A stretch of 59,074 nucleotides of DNA from Streptomyces bambusae (GTDB lineage: Bacteria > Actinomycetota > Actinomycetes > Streptomycetales > Streptomycetaceae), in assembly GCF_019400985.1 (NCBI RefSeq), contig NZ_WTFF01000010.1:1-59074 (forward strand), read 5' to 3'. This document shows, piece by piece, positions 42,627 to 51,933 of this stretch. The translations under genes were made by a program, and so were the position numbers. The stretch's first letter is position 1. Each line of letters opens with the position of its first letter. The notes below the pieces were generated by a model. It saw only the letters and a list, made by a program, of their open reading frames with translations. It had not been told where the DNA came from and did no database searches.

Positions 42627-43277
42627 ATGGCGAAGGCGAAGAAGGGAGCGGCGCTGGCGGAGTACCACCGCCGCCGGGACTTCTCGAAGACCGCCGAGCC
42701 GCGGGGCGGCGACTCCGGCAGCAGTGGCCGGCCGCCGTCCTTCGTGGTGCAGATCCACGACGCGACGGCGATGCACTTCGACTTCCGGCTGGAGGTGGAC
42801 GGGGTGCTGAAGTCATGGGCGGTCCCCAAGGGGCCGTCCAGCGATCCGCACGACAAACGGCTGGCCATGCCCACCGAGGACCACCCGCTGGAGTACCGGG
42901 AGTTCGAGGGCGAGATCGCCGAGGGCGAGTACGGGGCCGGGACGGTGATCGTCTGGGACGAGGGTACGTACCGCAACCTCTCCGCCGACCGGCGCGGTAG
43001 CGAGGTCCCCTTCGAGCAGGCACTCGCCGACGGCCACGCCTCGTTCTGGCTCGACGGCCACAAGCTCCACGGAGGCTGGTCGCTCACCCGGTTCCGCCCC
43101 GGCAGCGGCGGGCAGCGGGAGGCGTGGCTGCTGGTGAAACGCGACGACCAGCGCGCACACAAGGACGGCGGCCCCGACCCCCGGCGGGCCCGGTCGGTGC
43201 GCACCGGCCACACCTTGAAGCAGGTCAGCACCTTGAAGCAGGTCGACAAGGAGCAAGCCGCCGGGAGGAAGCGGTGA
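42627..43277 (+). CDS. LigD-type 3'-phosphoesterase, stand-alone
   Basis: The 216-residue protein matches the phosphoesterase domain of bacterial ligase D: FVVQIHDATAMHFDFRLEVD, SWAVPKGPS, HPLEYREFEGEIAEGEYGAG, with the catalytic His and Asp residues. It trims 3'-phosphate or ribonucleotide ends before joining. The basic tail contains a duplicated TLKQV. CAGGAGG precedes the ATG. Its stop overlaps the polymerase gene start (GTGA). Confidence 0.9.
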   Translation: MAKAKKGAALAEYHRRRDFSKTAEPRGGDSGSSGRPPSFVVQIHDATAMHFDFRLEVDGVLKSWAVPKGPSSDPHDKRLAMPTEDHPLEYREFEGEIAEGEYGAGTVIVWDEGTYRNLSADRRGSEVPFEQALADGHASFWLDGHKLHGGWSLTRFRPGSGGQREAWLLVKRDDQRAHKDGGPDPRRARSVRTGHTLKQVSTLKQVDKEQAAGRKR

Positions 43278-44227
43278 GCGCGACGAGGAAGATCCGGGCG
43301 GGCCGGCGCACCGTCGAGGTCAGCCGGCCGGAGAAGGTCCTCTTCCCCGAGGACGGCATCACCAAGGCCGACCTCGCCGAGTACTACCGCACCGTCGCCC
43401 GGCGCATGCTGCCGCATCTCCGTGGCCGCCCGCTGATGCTGGAACGGCACCCCGACGGCATCGGCGAGCCGGGCTCCGGATTCATGCAGAAGGACATCCC
43501 CGAGCACTTCCCGGACTGGATCCACCGCGCCGAGCTGCCCAAGGAGGACGGGACCGTCACCCATGTGCTGTGCGAGGACACCGCGACCCTCCTCCACCTC
43601 GCCGACCAGGGGTGCGTCACCCCGCACCGGTGGCTCTCCCGGGCCGACCGGCCCGACCACCCCGACCGGCTGGTCTTCGACCTCGATCCGCCCGGCGACG
43701 AGTTCCCGCTCGTACGGGAGGCCGCGGGCCGGCTCCACGAGTTGCTGGAGGAGCTGGAACTGCCCTCGCTGCTGATGACCACCGGCTCACGCGGCGTGCA
43801 CGTCCTGGTCCCGCTGGACCGGCGCGCCCCCTTCGACGACGTACGCGCCTTCGCCGCCGACGTCGCCGGCGTCCTCACCGAGCGCCACCCCGACCGGCTC
43901 ACCACCGCGGCGCGCAAGAAGGACCGCGGGGACCGGCTGTACGTCGACATCCAGCGCAACGCCTACGCCCAGACCGCCGTCGCGCCCTACGCCGTCCGGG
44001 CCCGCCCCGGCGCACCCGTCGCGGCGCCGCTCTCCTGGGCGGACCTGGAGGATCCGGATCTCGACGCACGCCGCTGGACCCTCGCCGACGCCGACCGGCT
44101 CGTCAAGGACGACGACCCGTGGAGCCCCGCCCCGCGAGCCCGCTCCCTCAGCCCGGCCGTGAGCCGCCTCCAGGACCTCGCCCGACACCCCCGCCCTCAC
44201 CCTCACCCTCGCCGCCGATCGGCATGA
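43274..44227 (+). CDS. LigD-type primase-polymerase, stand-alone
   Basis: The 317-residue protein is the archaeo-eukaryotic primase-like polymerase domain of ligase D: RPEKVLFPEDGITKADLAEY, RPLMLERHPDGI, the catalytic LVFDLDPPG and LMTTGSRGVHVLVPL. It adds nucleotides during end joining. No ligase domain or Ku gene is in the window, so the partners must lie elsewhere. It is coupled to the phosphoesterase gene. Its last 80 bases overlap the convergent DUF6213 gene. Confidence 0.9.
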   Translation: MSATRKIRAGRRTVEVSRPEKVLFPEDGITKADLAEYYRTVARRMLPHLRGRPLMLERHPDGIGEPGSGFMQKDIPEHFPDWIHRAELPKEDGTVTHVLCEDTATLLHLADQGCVTPHRWLSRADRPDHPDRLVFDLDPPGDEFPLVREAAGRLHELLEELELPSLLMTTGSRGVHVLVPLDRRAPFDDVRAFAADVAGVLTERHPDRLTTAARKKDRGDRLYVDIQRNAYAQTAVAPYAVRARPGAPVAAPLSWADLEDPDLDARRWTLADADRLVKDDDPWSPAPRARSLSPAVSRLQDLARHPRPHPHPRRRSA

Positions 44228-44435
44228 ACCCGATGCACTCGACGTCGATCTGATCGGCCAGCTCGCACAGCACACCGGCCAGCGCCCGCATCGTCCTCGC
44301 ATCGAGATCCGTGTCACCAGCCTCTTCCGACTGAAGCCACCCGGCCGCGACACGGCGCAGCAGATCGGTGAGCTCGTGGGCGGGGATCAGCAGAGGGCCA
44401 CCCGAGGCGGAGACCACCGGTATCGAAGCACTCAT
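44148..44435 (-). CDS. DUF6213-like small protein
   Basis: The 95-residue protein has GPLLIPAHELTDLLRRVAAG and CELADQIDVECIGF, the core of a Streptomyces family I know as DUF6213. The core ends near residue 72. The Gly/Glu-rich tail (GEGEGEGGGVG) overlaps the end of the LigD polymerase gene antisense and may be an accidental extension after loss of the original stop. Confidence 0.6.
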   Translation of the reverse strand: MSASIPVVSASGGPLLIPAHELTDLLRRVAAGWLQSEEAGDTDLDARTMRALAGVLCELADQIDVECIGFMPIGGEGEGEGGGVGRGPGGGSRPG

Positions 44436-44676
44436 CGTGAACCAGCCTCACCGCCCCGTACGGGCCTCAGACGCTCGCTCGGCGTCGGCCTTCAGGTACT
44501 GCCCGGCCCAAGGCGTCGTCGGGCCCGACGGTCACGGGCTGGGCGCTGCCTGCCTCCGCACAGCGGCTACCCGGTACGGGGACCGGTACGCACTCCGCCG
44601 CCCGGATGGCGTTCCTTCGGCCGGCGACGCCCGCTGCCGCCCGCGGAGTGGGGCGGGGACCAGCGAGCCGGCGGGC

Positions 44677-45480
44677 TTACCGCGACGGTGCCACGGGAAC
44701 AGAGGCCCACCAGGTCGAGGGGGCCACGGCCGTATAGCCCAGCGACTCGTACAGCGGCCTGCCCAGCTTCGAAGCGGTGATGGTGAGCGGCAGGTCCGCC
44801 AGGTGGGCGAGGGAGCCGAGCATGACGGCCCGCCCCACACCACGCGACCGGAACGCCGGCGACGTGCCGACCCAGTAATGGCTGCCGATGCCTTCGTCCA
44901 CGACGCTGACGCAGGCACCCGCGGGCACACCATCGTACGAGGCGACGAATACGTCCACGCCCGGCTGCTCGATCAGCGGCATCGGGAACAGCTCGCCGGG
45001 GCGGTAGGGCTGGAATCCGGCCAGCTCGAAGCCCTCGATCACGATCCGCTCGGCCGCCTGGAGGTCCTCGGGCCGCCGTACCCGGATCACCTCCAGCACC
45101 GGTTCGCCGACGTGCCCGGGCGGGCGCAGCATGACCGGCATCTGCCAGCTGCGCATGCCCAGGTGGCTCAGGTCGGTCGAGCTGAACGGATCCTCCGCGT
45201 TCACCGGGCCTGCGGCTCGGCGAGCCAGCTCGCTCAACTCGGCCAGTTCGCCCGGGTCGAGGTCGGACTCCTGAATCAGGATCCGCAGGCCGGCGCGCGC
45301 GTCGCCGTCGACCGCGACGAATCCGCGGCGCCGGATGACCTCATGCCCCCGGCACCGGCCGGTCGCGATCCAGAAAGCGGCGGAGTTACGGGCCTGACGC
45401 ATCGGCGCCTCGGCCACGGACACGGACATGGGCACGGCCACGGCCATGGGCTGGTCGGCCGAAGTGGATCTTGTTGTCAT
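44677..45480 (-). CDS. GNAT-family N-acetyltransferase
   Basis: The 267-residue product (ATG 45480) has a C-terminal acetyltransferase domain with the acetyl-CoA loop SPAFRSRGVGRAVML and the following helix and strand (PLYESLGYTAVAP). An N-terminal half of about 120 residues (ESDLDPGELAELSELARRAA) may be a second, degenerate GNAT fold. Substrate unknown. ATG 45480 lacks a strong ribosome site, so a later start is possible. Confidence 0.75.
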   Translation of the reverse strand: MTTRSTSADQPMAVAVPMSVSVAEAPMRQARNSAAFWIATGRCRGHEVIRRRGFVAVDGDARAGLRILIQESDLDPGELAELSELARRAAGPVNAEDPFSSTDLSHLGMRSWQMPVMLRPPGHVGEPVLEVIRVRRPEDLQAAERIVIEGFELAGFQPYRPGELFPMPLIEQPGVDVFVASYDGVPAGACVSVVDEGIGSHYWVGTSPAFRSRGVGRAVMLGSLAHLADLPLTITASKLGRPLYESLGYTAVAPSTWWASVPVAPSR

Positions 45481-45663
45481 TGCGCCCAAGGTACTGCTCG
45501 ATCGCCCCATCACACGGGCCAATTCCATGCGCGCCGACTGGGCCACCTTCGGGCCGGGCCACCTGGCGAGCACTGGTACGTCCGGGACCTGCGCAGCGCT
45601 TCCTGAATGCACCGGGTGGTTCCACCGGCACGGGTCGTACGTCCGGATGGTCCGGGAAACCTG

Positions 45664-46296
45664 TCACGACCCGGTGTAGCGCCCCGGCCGGTGGTTGAGG
45701 GCGAGGACGACGTTGAGGACGACGGCGCCGGACGCGGAGAGGAGGACCTTGGCGGGGGAGACGACCGCGAGGGACGCGGCCACGACGATGACGTCGAGGG
45801 CCATCTGGACATATCCGGCGCGCAGACCGAACCGCTCCTGCATGATCAGGGCGAGGATGTTGAAGCCGCCGAGGCTGGACCTGTGCCGGAACAGGACGAG
45901 GAGCCCCACACCGGCGAGCAGGTTGCCGACGAGCGCGGCGTAGACCGGGTCGATGTCGATCTGGGTGATCTCGGCGGGGTGGAGAGAGGCCATCAGGGAG
46001 ACGAGGCCGACCGACAGCGCGGTGCGGATCGTGAAGTCCCACCCCTTCTTCCGGACGGCGAGCGCGAAGAAGGGCAGGTTGACCGCGAGGAAGACCACCC
46101 CGAACGGAACGTCGACCGCGTAGCTGAGCAGGAGCGCGAGGCCGGCGGTGCCGCCCGTGACGGTGCCACTGGTGCGCAGGAGGAAGAGTCCGAAGGATGC
46201 GAGGAGGGTTCCGGTGAAGATCCCCAGAACGTCCTCGATCAGACCGTGCTTCGTCCGGCCGGCGGCTGTCGGGGTCGCGGTGGCTGAATCGGTCAT
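45664..46296 (-). CDS. YitT-family membrane protein
   Basis: The 210-residue protein has five to six membrane helices with GTVTGGTAGLALLLSYAVDV and SSLGGFNILALIMQERFGL, which match the YitT 5TM family. The C-terminal cytoplasmic ligand domain of full YitT proteins is missing, as in many short members. It is divergent from the Lrp-type regulator at 46389 with a 92-bp gap, so it is a plausible regulatory target. Substrate unknown. Confidence 0.8.
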   Translation of the reverse strand: MTDSATATPTAAGRTKHGLIEDVLGIFTGTLLASFGLFLLRTSGTVTGGTAGLALLLSYAVDVPFGVVFLAVNLPFFALAVRKKGWDFTIRTALSVGLVSLMASLHPAEITQIDIDPVYAALVGNLLAGVGLLVLFRHRSSLGGFNILALIMQERFGLRAGYVQMALDVIVVAASLAVVSPAKVLLSASGAVVLNVVLALNHRPGRYTGS

Positions 46297-46388
46297 GGCG
46301 ACCATGGTCGAAGCGAACCGGACGGATTCACAAGCTCCGGGCTTTGAGCTGGGACGGATGCACGCCCGAAGGGAGAATCCAGGGCAGA

Positions 46389-46874
46389 ATGACAAGCGTG
46401 ACGACGATCGACCCGCTCAGTGCCCAAATCCTGCTGGCTCTCGACGATCACCCGAGCGCCACGATCTTGCAGCTGGCGAAGGTTCTCGGGGTGTCCCGCA
46501 ACACCGTGCACGCACGTCTTCAGCGGATGGAGCGCGCCGGCCTGCTGCTCGGATTCAGCCAGCGCGTGTCACCGGCATCCATGGGCTACACGCTCGTCGC
46601 GTTCGTGTCGCTCGCGATCAGCCAGAGCGAGGGGGCCAGCGCGATGAGCCATCTCGAGGACATTCCGGAAGTGATCGAGGTGCACGCGACCACCGGCGAG
46701 GCCGATCTGCTCGCCAAGGTCGTCGCGCGGGACACGGCGGATCTGCACCGCATCAACCAGACCATCCTCGGCATCGACGGGGTGGTCCGCTCCAGCACCG
46801 CCGTATCGCTCTGGGAGGCGATGCCGAACCGGACCCGCGCCTTGCTCGAGTCGGTCGCGCGCTCCGGCTCCTGA
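46389..46874 (+). CDS. Lrp/AsnC-family regulator
   Basis: The 161-residue protein has an N-terminal HTH (ILQLAKVLGVSRNTVHARLQ) and an AsnC ligand-binding RAM domain (IPEVIEVHATTGEADLLAKV). The ligand is likely an amino acid. ATG 46389 was preferred to an upstream GTG because family members begin close to the HTH. The divergent YitT gene is its likely target. Confidence 0.9.
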   Translation: MTSVTTIDPLSAQILLALDDHPSATILQLAKVLGVSRNTVHARLQRMERAGLLLGFSQRVSPASMGYTLVAFVSLAISQSEGASAMSHLEDIPEVIEVHATTGEADLLAKVVARDTADLHRINQTILGIDGVVRSSTAVSLWEAMPNRTRALLESVARSGS

Positions 46875-47050
46875 CCTCAGGAAGGCCGAGGAGCCGGGCC
46901 CGGGCACGGGGCAGCTTCGGCTCCCTCGCCGCCGGTGGGCCGGACCGGTGATGTCGGGCCCGCCCAGGCCCTCGGCAGTTGTGCGCGCCGGGCGGGCGGT
47001 GACTCAATGGCCATGGTGGCGGCCACCGCCTGCCGGTGAGGAGAGGGAGC

Positions 47051-47875
47051 ATGTCCCAGGTCGAAGTGAACGGCGTCGAGCTCTTCTACGAGGTGGGCGG
47101 GGACGGCGATCCGCTGGTCCTGGTGCACGGCTCCTGGGGCGACCACCACAACTGGGCTCCCGTCCTGCACGCCCTCGCGCTCAGGTACCGGGTCCTCGTC
47201 TACGACCGGCGGGGGCACAGCCAGAGCGAACGTCCGCCGGGGCCCGGAACCCGGTTCGAGGACGAGGAGGACCTCGCGGCGCTGATGGAAACCCTGGGGT
47301 TCGCGCCGGCGTACGTCGCGGGAAACTCCTTCGGCGCCTCGACCGTACTCGGCCTGGCCGCCCGGCGCCCCGAGCTCTTCCGCGGTCTCATCGCCCACGA
47401 ACCCCCGCTCATGGGCGTCGTGGCCGACGACGCCGAGCTCCAGCCTCTGATGGCGGCCGCCGGAGAGAAGATCGAATCCGTCCTCGAACACCTCCGGTCG
47501 GGCGAAACCCTCGCAGGTGCGCGCCAGTTCGTGGACGAGGTCGCCTTCGGGCCCGGGTCCTGGGAGCAACTGCCCGACCGGATCCGCGAGACGTTCATGA
47601 CCAACGCCCCCACCTTTGCCGACGAACAGGCCGACCCCGGTTGGGCCGACCTCGACCTCGTCCGCCTCTCCGGCTACACCGGGCCCGCCCTGCTGACCAA
47701 GGGCACCGACAGCCCGCCCTGGTTCGCCGCCATCACCGCCCGGCTGTCCCGCGCACTCCCTCAGGCACAGACTCACACCTACGACGGGGCCGGTCACATC
47801 CCCCACGTCACCCACCCGGACGACTACGCGAACCGCGTGACCACCTTCATCGAAACCAACCGGCGCCCTTCCTGA
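47051..47875 (+). CDS. Alpha/beta hydrolase
   Basis: The 274-residue protein has the HGSWGDHHNW oxyanion loop, the nucleophile elbow GNSFGAS (Ser93) and a C-terminal GHIPHVTHP catalytic His. Asp is likely in the KGTDSP segment. GAGAGGGAGC precedes the ATG. Substrate not evident; no operon partner. Confidence 0.88.
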   Translation: MSQVEVNGVELFYEVGGDGDPLVLVHGSWGDHHNWAPVLHALALRYRVLVYDRRGHSQSERPPGPGTRFEDEEDLAALMETLGFAPAYVAGNSFGASTVLGLAARRPELFRGLIAHEPPLMGVVADDAELQPLMAAAGEKIESVLEHLRSGETLAGARQFVDEVAFGPGSWEQLPDRIRETFMTNAPTFADEQADPGWADLDLVRLSGYTGPALLTKGTDSPPWFAAITARLSRALPQAQTHTYDGAGHIPHVTHPDDYANRVTTFIETNRRPS

Positions 47876-47918
47876 CGGCCGGCCGGCGCCGAGCGGCGCC
47901 GCCGACCCGACCCACGCC

Positions 47919-47954
47919 GAGGCGGGACGGGCCCGTCCGGGGCCGTCCCGCCTC
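47919..47954 (+). terminator. Terminator
   Basis: GAGGCGGGACGG and its complement CCGTCCCGCCTC enclose 12 bases, 44 bases after the hydrolase gene. Confidence 0.6.
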
Positions 47955-48052
47955 CGCTGCCGTGGAGCGGGTCGTACCGGCCCCGTCAAAGTCCCGTACG
48001 TGACACGTCAGGATCACCGTCCGACGGTCCTCAGGCGTCTAACGTCGGCGGC

Positions 48053-48631
48053 ATGGGACGAGGTTTCACGGGGCCCGCATCCCGTGACAACGCAGCGAAC
48101 TCACGGCAGCCGGGAGCGCCCGGGCCTCCCGGAACCTGGGCGGAGGACGTCCACTGGGCCGGTGAACGGCGCACTGCGGTCGGGGCCGCGGCGCTCCTGC
48201 TCGCCATGATTCTCGCCATCGACGCTGCGGCCGGGTCACTCACCTGGCTGCGGTCCACCGGATGGACCGCACTGGCCGTACTGGTCTTCGTGATCCTGCT
48301 CCCGCCCCGGATCTCCGCACGACCAGGCGCGTTGTCGGCCCGCGGGCTCCTCACCGAGCGTGCCGTCCGCACCGACGCACTGGTCTCGGTCCGGTGGCAC
48401 GACGGGATCGCGCAGCGCATGATCCTGCGTGACGCCGATGGACGACGCATGGAGATCGACCCGAACGTCCTTGTCCGCAACCCCGCGCTGTGGCACCGGG
48501 TCGACACGGACTCCCAGATCAGCCTGGAGCGCGGCACGCTGCTGTGCGGCGCCACGGCATTGCGCCAGCTGGCCCAGCGGGTCGACCGCGAGACGGCCCG
48601 GACGGTCTTCCAGATCTCCGAGCTCGACTGA
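48053..48631 (+). CDS. Membrane protein with PH-like C-terminal domain
   Basis: The 192-residue protein has two membrane helices (about 42-60 and 66-84). The cytoplasmic beta-rich region begins RISARPGALSARGLLTERAV and resembles the bPH domains of actinobacterial membrane proteins. No signal peptide, no catalytic motif. It lies upstream of the KimA-like transporter but is separated by 134 bases. Confidence 0.6.
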   Translation: MGRGFTGPASRDNAANSRQPGAPGPPGTWAEDVHWAGERRTAVGAAALLLAMILAIDAAAGSLTWLRSTGWTALAVLVFVILLPPRISARPGALSARGLLTERAVRTDALVSVRWHDGIAQRMILRDADGRRMEIDPNVLVRNPALWHRVDTDSQISLERGTLLCGATALRQLAQRVDRETARTVFQISELD

Positions 48632-48765
48632 ACGCGCAAGCAGGGCGCGCAAGCAGGGCGCTGCCGCTGTTCGCGACCCCGGCCTGATCCCGGCCTGATC
48701 GTCCCGACGCCTCTCTTCGGCGCACCCGCCGCGCGCGTACGGCAGCGGTTGCATACGCTCGGCCC

Positions 48766-50796
48766 GTGTTCAACGTGACCGGTCTGCTCAAGCGCCTGCT
48801 GATCGGCCAGGCCAAGCGCAGCGAGGAGCTCGGCGAGACCCTGCTGCCCAAGCGCCTCGCCCTGCCCATCTTCGCCTCCGACCCACTGTCCTCGGTGGCG
48901 TACGCAACGCAGGAGATCCTCCTCGTCCTGACCCTGGGCGGACTGGCGTACCTGCACTTCACGCCGTGGATCGCACTCGCGGTCGTCTCGCTGATGACCG
49001 TGGTGGTGCTGTCGTACCGGCAGGTCGTCCACGCCTATCCCAGCGGCGGCGGCTCCTACGAGGTCGCCTCGGTCAACCTCGGACCCTCGGCCGGTCTCGT
49101 CGTGGCCGCCTCACTGCTCGTCGACTACGTCATGACGGTGGCGGTGTCGGTCGCCTCGGGCGTGGACAACATCATCTCGGCGGTGCCGGCCCTGGCCGAG
49201 CACCGCGTCGGCCTCGCCCTCGGCTTCGTCGCCCTGCTGACCGCCATGAACCTGCGCGGCGTCAAGGAATCCGGACGCGCCTTCGCCACCCCCACGTACC
49301 TGTTCATCGGCGGCGTCCTGATCATGGTCGGCACCGGCCTCTTCCGATACCTCATGGGCGACGCGCCCGTCGCGGAGAGCGCCGCCTACGGAATCGAACC
49401 GGAGCCGGCCGACGCCAACCTGGCCGGCTTCGCGATGCTGATGCTCGTCCTGCGCGCCTTCTCCAGCGGCTGCACGGCGCTCACGGGCGTGGAGGCGATC
49501 TCCAACGGTGTGCCCGCCTTCCGCAAACCCAAACCCCTCAACGCCGCCCGGACCATGGCGGCCATGGGCATCATCGCCATCACCATGTTCGTCGGCGTCA
49601 CCACCCTGGCGATCATCACCAAGGTCCACATCACCGACGACCCCTGCCGACTGACCGGGCTGGCGGACTGCGCGTCGTACACCCAGCGCACCGTCATCGC
49701 GCAGCTCGCGGCCTCCGTCTTCGGCGGCCCGGACAGCTTCGGCTTCTACTTCATCCAGGCCGCCACCGCCCTGATCCTGATCCTGGCCGCCAACACGGCG
49801 TACAACGGCTTCCCGCTGCTCGCCTCGATCCTGGCCCAGCACCGCTATCTGCCGCGCCAGCTCCACAACCGCGGCGACCGGCTCGCGTTCTCCAACGGCA
49901 TCATCGCCCTGGCCGTGGTGGCCGGCGCCCTGCTGTACGGCTACAAGGCGAACGTCACCGCCCTGATCCACCTCTACATCCTGGGCGTGTTCACCTCCTT
50001 CACCCTCTCCCAGGCGGGCATGGTCCGGCACTGGAACCGCGAGCTGCGCACCGAACAGGATCCCGCCGTACGCCGCCGCCACCAGCTCACCCGGACCATC
50101 AACGGCGTCGGTGCCTGCGTGACCGGACTGGTCCTCGTCATCGTCCTGGCCACGAAGTTCACCCAGGGCGCCTGGCTGGCCGTCCTCGCGGCGGTCGTGC
50201 TGTGGGTGACGATGCGCGCCATCCGCCGCCACTACGACCAGGTCTCCGCCGAACTCGCCTCCACCGACCCGCGGGCCGAGATCGCCCCGCCCTCCCGGGT
50301 CATCGGCATCGTGCTGGTCTCCACCATCCACAAGCCGACCCTGCGGGCCCTCGCCTACGCCCGCGCCATCCGACCCGACCGGCTCGAAGCCCTCACCGTC
50401 GCCGTCGACCGCGAATCCGTGACCGACCTCAAGAGGCAGTGGGAGGAGTACGAGATCGAGACCCCGCTCAAGGTCCTCGACTCCCCCTACCGCGAGATCA
50501 CCAAGCCGGTCGTGAACTACGTACGCTCCATCCACCGCAACAGCCCGCGCGACGTGGTCAGCATCTTCATCCCCGAGTACGTCGTCGGCCACTGGTGGGA
50601 GAACCTCCTGCACAACCAGTCCGCCCTCTGGCTCAAGAGCCGGCTCCTCTTCACCCCCGGCGTCATGGTCACCAGCGTCCCCTGGCAGCTGACCTCAGCC
50701 GGCCGCGCCGACCACCCCGCACCCCGCGCCCCCGGCGCCTACCGCCGCGGCGAACCCGTCCGCGAAGCGGCCGGCACCAGGACCACGACCGAGTGA
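48766..50796 (+). CDS. KimA-like potassium transporter / APC-superfamily permease
   Basis: The 676-residue protein resembles Bacillus KimA, a high-affinity K+/H+ symporter: FASDPLSSVAYATQEILLVL (the SD.LSSVAY motif with K+-coordinating Asp and Tyr), SYRQVVHAYPSGGGSYEVAS, FSSGCTALTGVEAISNGVPA, and NQSALWLKSRLLF near the end. Twelve membrane helices precede a universal-stress-like cytoplasmic domain (from about 505) that in KimA closes the dimer. A generic amino-acid permease is the alternative. The start is GTG 48766. No c-di-AMP riboswitch is visible upstream. Confidence 0.8.
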   Translation: MFNVTGLLKRLLIGQAKRSEELGETLLPKRLALPIFASDPLSSVAYATQEILLVLTLGGLAYLHFTPWIALAVVSLMTVVVLSYRQVVHAYPSGGGSYEVASVNLGPSAGLVVAASLLVDYVMTVAVSVASGVDNIISAVPALAEHRVGLALGFVALLTAMNLRGVKESGRAFATPTYLFIGGVLIMVGTGLFRYLMGDAPVAESAAYGIEPEPADANLAGFAMLMLVLRAFSSGCTALTGVEAISNGVPAFRKPKPLNAARTMAAMGIIAITMFVGVTTLAIITKVHITDDPCRLTGLADCASYTQRTVIAQLAASVFGGPDSFGFYFIQAATALILILAANTAYNGFPLLASILAQHRYLPRQLHNRGDRLAFSNGIIALAVVAGALLYGYKANVTALIHLYILGVFTSFTLSQAGMVRHWNRELRTEQDPAVRRRHQLTRTINGVGACVTGLVLVIVLATKFTQGAWLAVLAAVVLWVTMRAIRRHYDQVSAELASTDPRAEIAPPSRVIGIVLVSTIHKPTLRALAYARAIRPDRLEALTVAVDRESVTDLKRQWEEYEIETPLKVLDSPYREITKPVVNYVRSIHRNSPRDVVSIFIPEYVVGHWWENLLHNQSALWLKSRLLFTPGVMVTSVPWQLTSAGRADHPAPRAPGAYRRGEPVREAAGTRTTTE

Positions 50797-50939
50797 CGCG
50801 TCAGGACGACGCCGGTGCGCGCGAACTCGGCATCTCCGTACGGACCTACCGCGGCCACATCGCTCAGCTGCTGCGCCGCCTGGGCGCGACCAGCCGTGCC
50901 CAAGGAGTACTCGCGGCCCGCGACCGGGGATGGCTCTGA
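50793..50939 (+). pseudogene. LuxR-type HTH remnant
   Basis: The 48 codons contain ARELGISVRTYRGHIAQLLR and LGATSRAQGVLAARDRGWL, the end of LuxR-type HTH domains found in larger Streptomyces regulators. The first helices and all upstream domains are missing. The apparent GTG start overlaps the transporter stop, which is likely a coincidence of the junction. Positions 50940-51231 hold no clear gene. Confidence 0.55.
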
Positions 50940-51231
50940 CCTCGTCCTACGACGGCTGCGCCGGCGGCTGACCCGCCCAAGGTCCAGTCCCGCAGGCCCG
51001 GCTCCCGGAACGCGCCGCCTTCCTGGCCGGTATCGGCGAAACCGGCGACCGGGTCCGCCGGCGCCGGCCGGCCCGGCGAGGTGCCGGGCACACCATTCCG
51101 CCACCCGAGTGGTCATGCACACCACAGAAACGATCAGGCTCGCGCCGGGGGCAGGCGCCACGAGTTTCCCGTGGAACGTTGGTGCCGCGCCCGCCGGAAT
51201 GGCCGGCGGGACGAGAGAACGGAGCGAAGCC

Positions 51232-51564
51232 ATGAGCACGACCACAGGGCTGCCCAATGGCGTGGTAGTGATCAGCCCCCCTGAGGGTTCGCCCTGTCCC
51301 CCGAAGACGCTCGGCCTTTGGCGGCACTACGACCGCGGGGGCGAGGGGTACGGAATCGGCGCCGGCCACAAGGTGGACCTCAGCCTTCTGCCCCTTCCCA
51401 ACGGCGACAGCATGTCCAGGAACGTGTCGTCCTGGGAGAACCGCACGGACAGCAACGCGAAGCTGATCAGCAAGAACGCCACGCGCATCCTGAGGGCCGG
51501 CGACAAGCTCGAAGAGCCCAGGGAGCACAACGACACGGTGGAACGAGTCGAGTGGGAAGTCTGA
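51232..51564 (+). CDS. Small crystallin/I36-inhibitor-like protein
   Basis: The 110-residue protein contains LGLWRHYDRGGEGYGIGAGH and NGDSMSRNVSSWENRTDSN, similar to the beta/gamma-crystallin-like fold of peptidase-inhibitor family I36 proteins (FYDxxxYxG...N..SSxxN pattern). There is no signal peptide from the ATG at 51232, unusual for such inhibitors; GTG 51111 and ATG 51117 upstream extensions do not add one. A secreted metalloprotease gene follows. Confidence 0.55.
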   Translation: MSTTTGLPNGVVVISPPEGSPCPPKTLGLWRHYDRGGEGYGIGAGHKVDLSLLPLPNGDSMSRNVSSWENRTDSNAKLISKNATRILRAGDKLEEPREHNDTVERVEWEV

Positions 51565-51581
51565 CCCCGCCCGTCTGACGC

Positions 51582-51619
51582 GTGGGGCGGGCCGGCATCC
51601 GTACCGGCGCCCGCCCCAC
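51582..51619 (+). terminator. Terminator
   Basis: GTGGGGCGGG pairs with CCCGCCCCAC; an inner CCGG pair extends the stem. It lies 18 bases after the crystallin-like gene. The remaining 51620-51933 holds no gene and probably contains the protease promoter. Confidence 0.65.
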
Positions 51620-51933
51620 ATCCATGCGCTCCGACCCGGATTCGCCCGGGCCGGCCGAACCCGAGGGCGCCTCGGTCTCCTCGAACCCGCCTGCCGCATC
51701 GTGTCACCGATCGCAGTCGGAGCGGCACAATTCCGCGCCCATAGTGCGCTGTTATGGAGATCCAGTAGCCTTTGGCACCGCCGCCGCAGCGGCATACTCC
51801 CCCCAACATATCCGCCGCCGGAAGCAACGGAATATCCGAATGTCATGCCCGCGTCACCCCGCGCGGGCTCTCTCCCCACTCCGAGGTACACCTCACCGCC
51901 ACGGAGGTGTCCCTCTCCCCACGGAGGCACACC

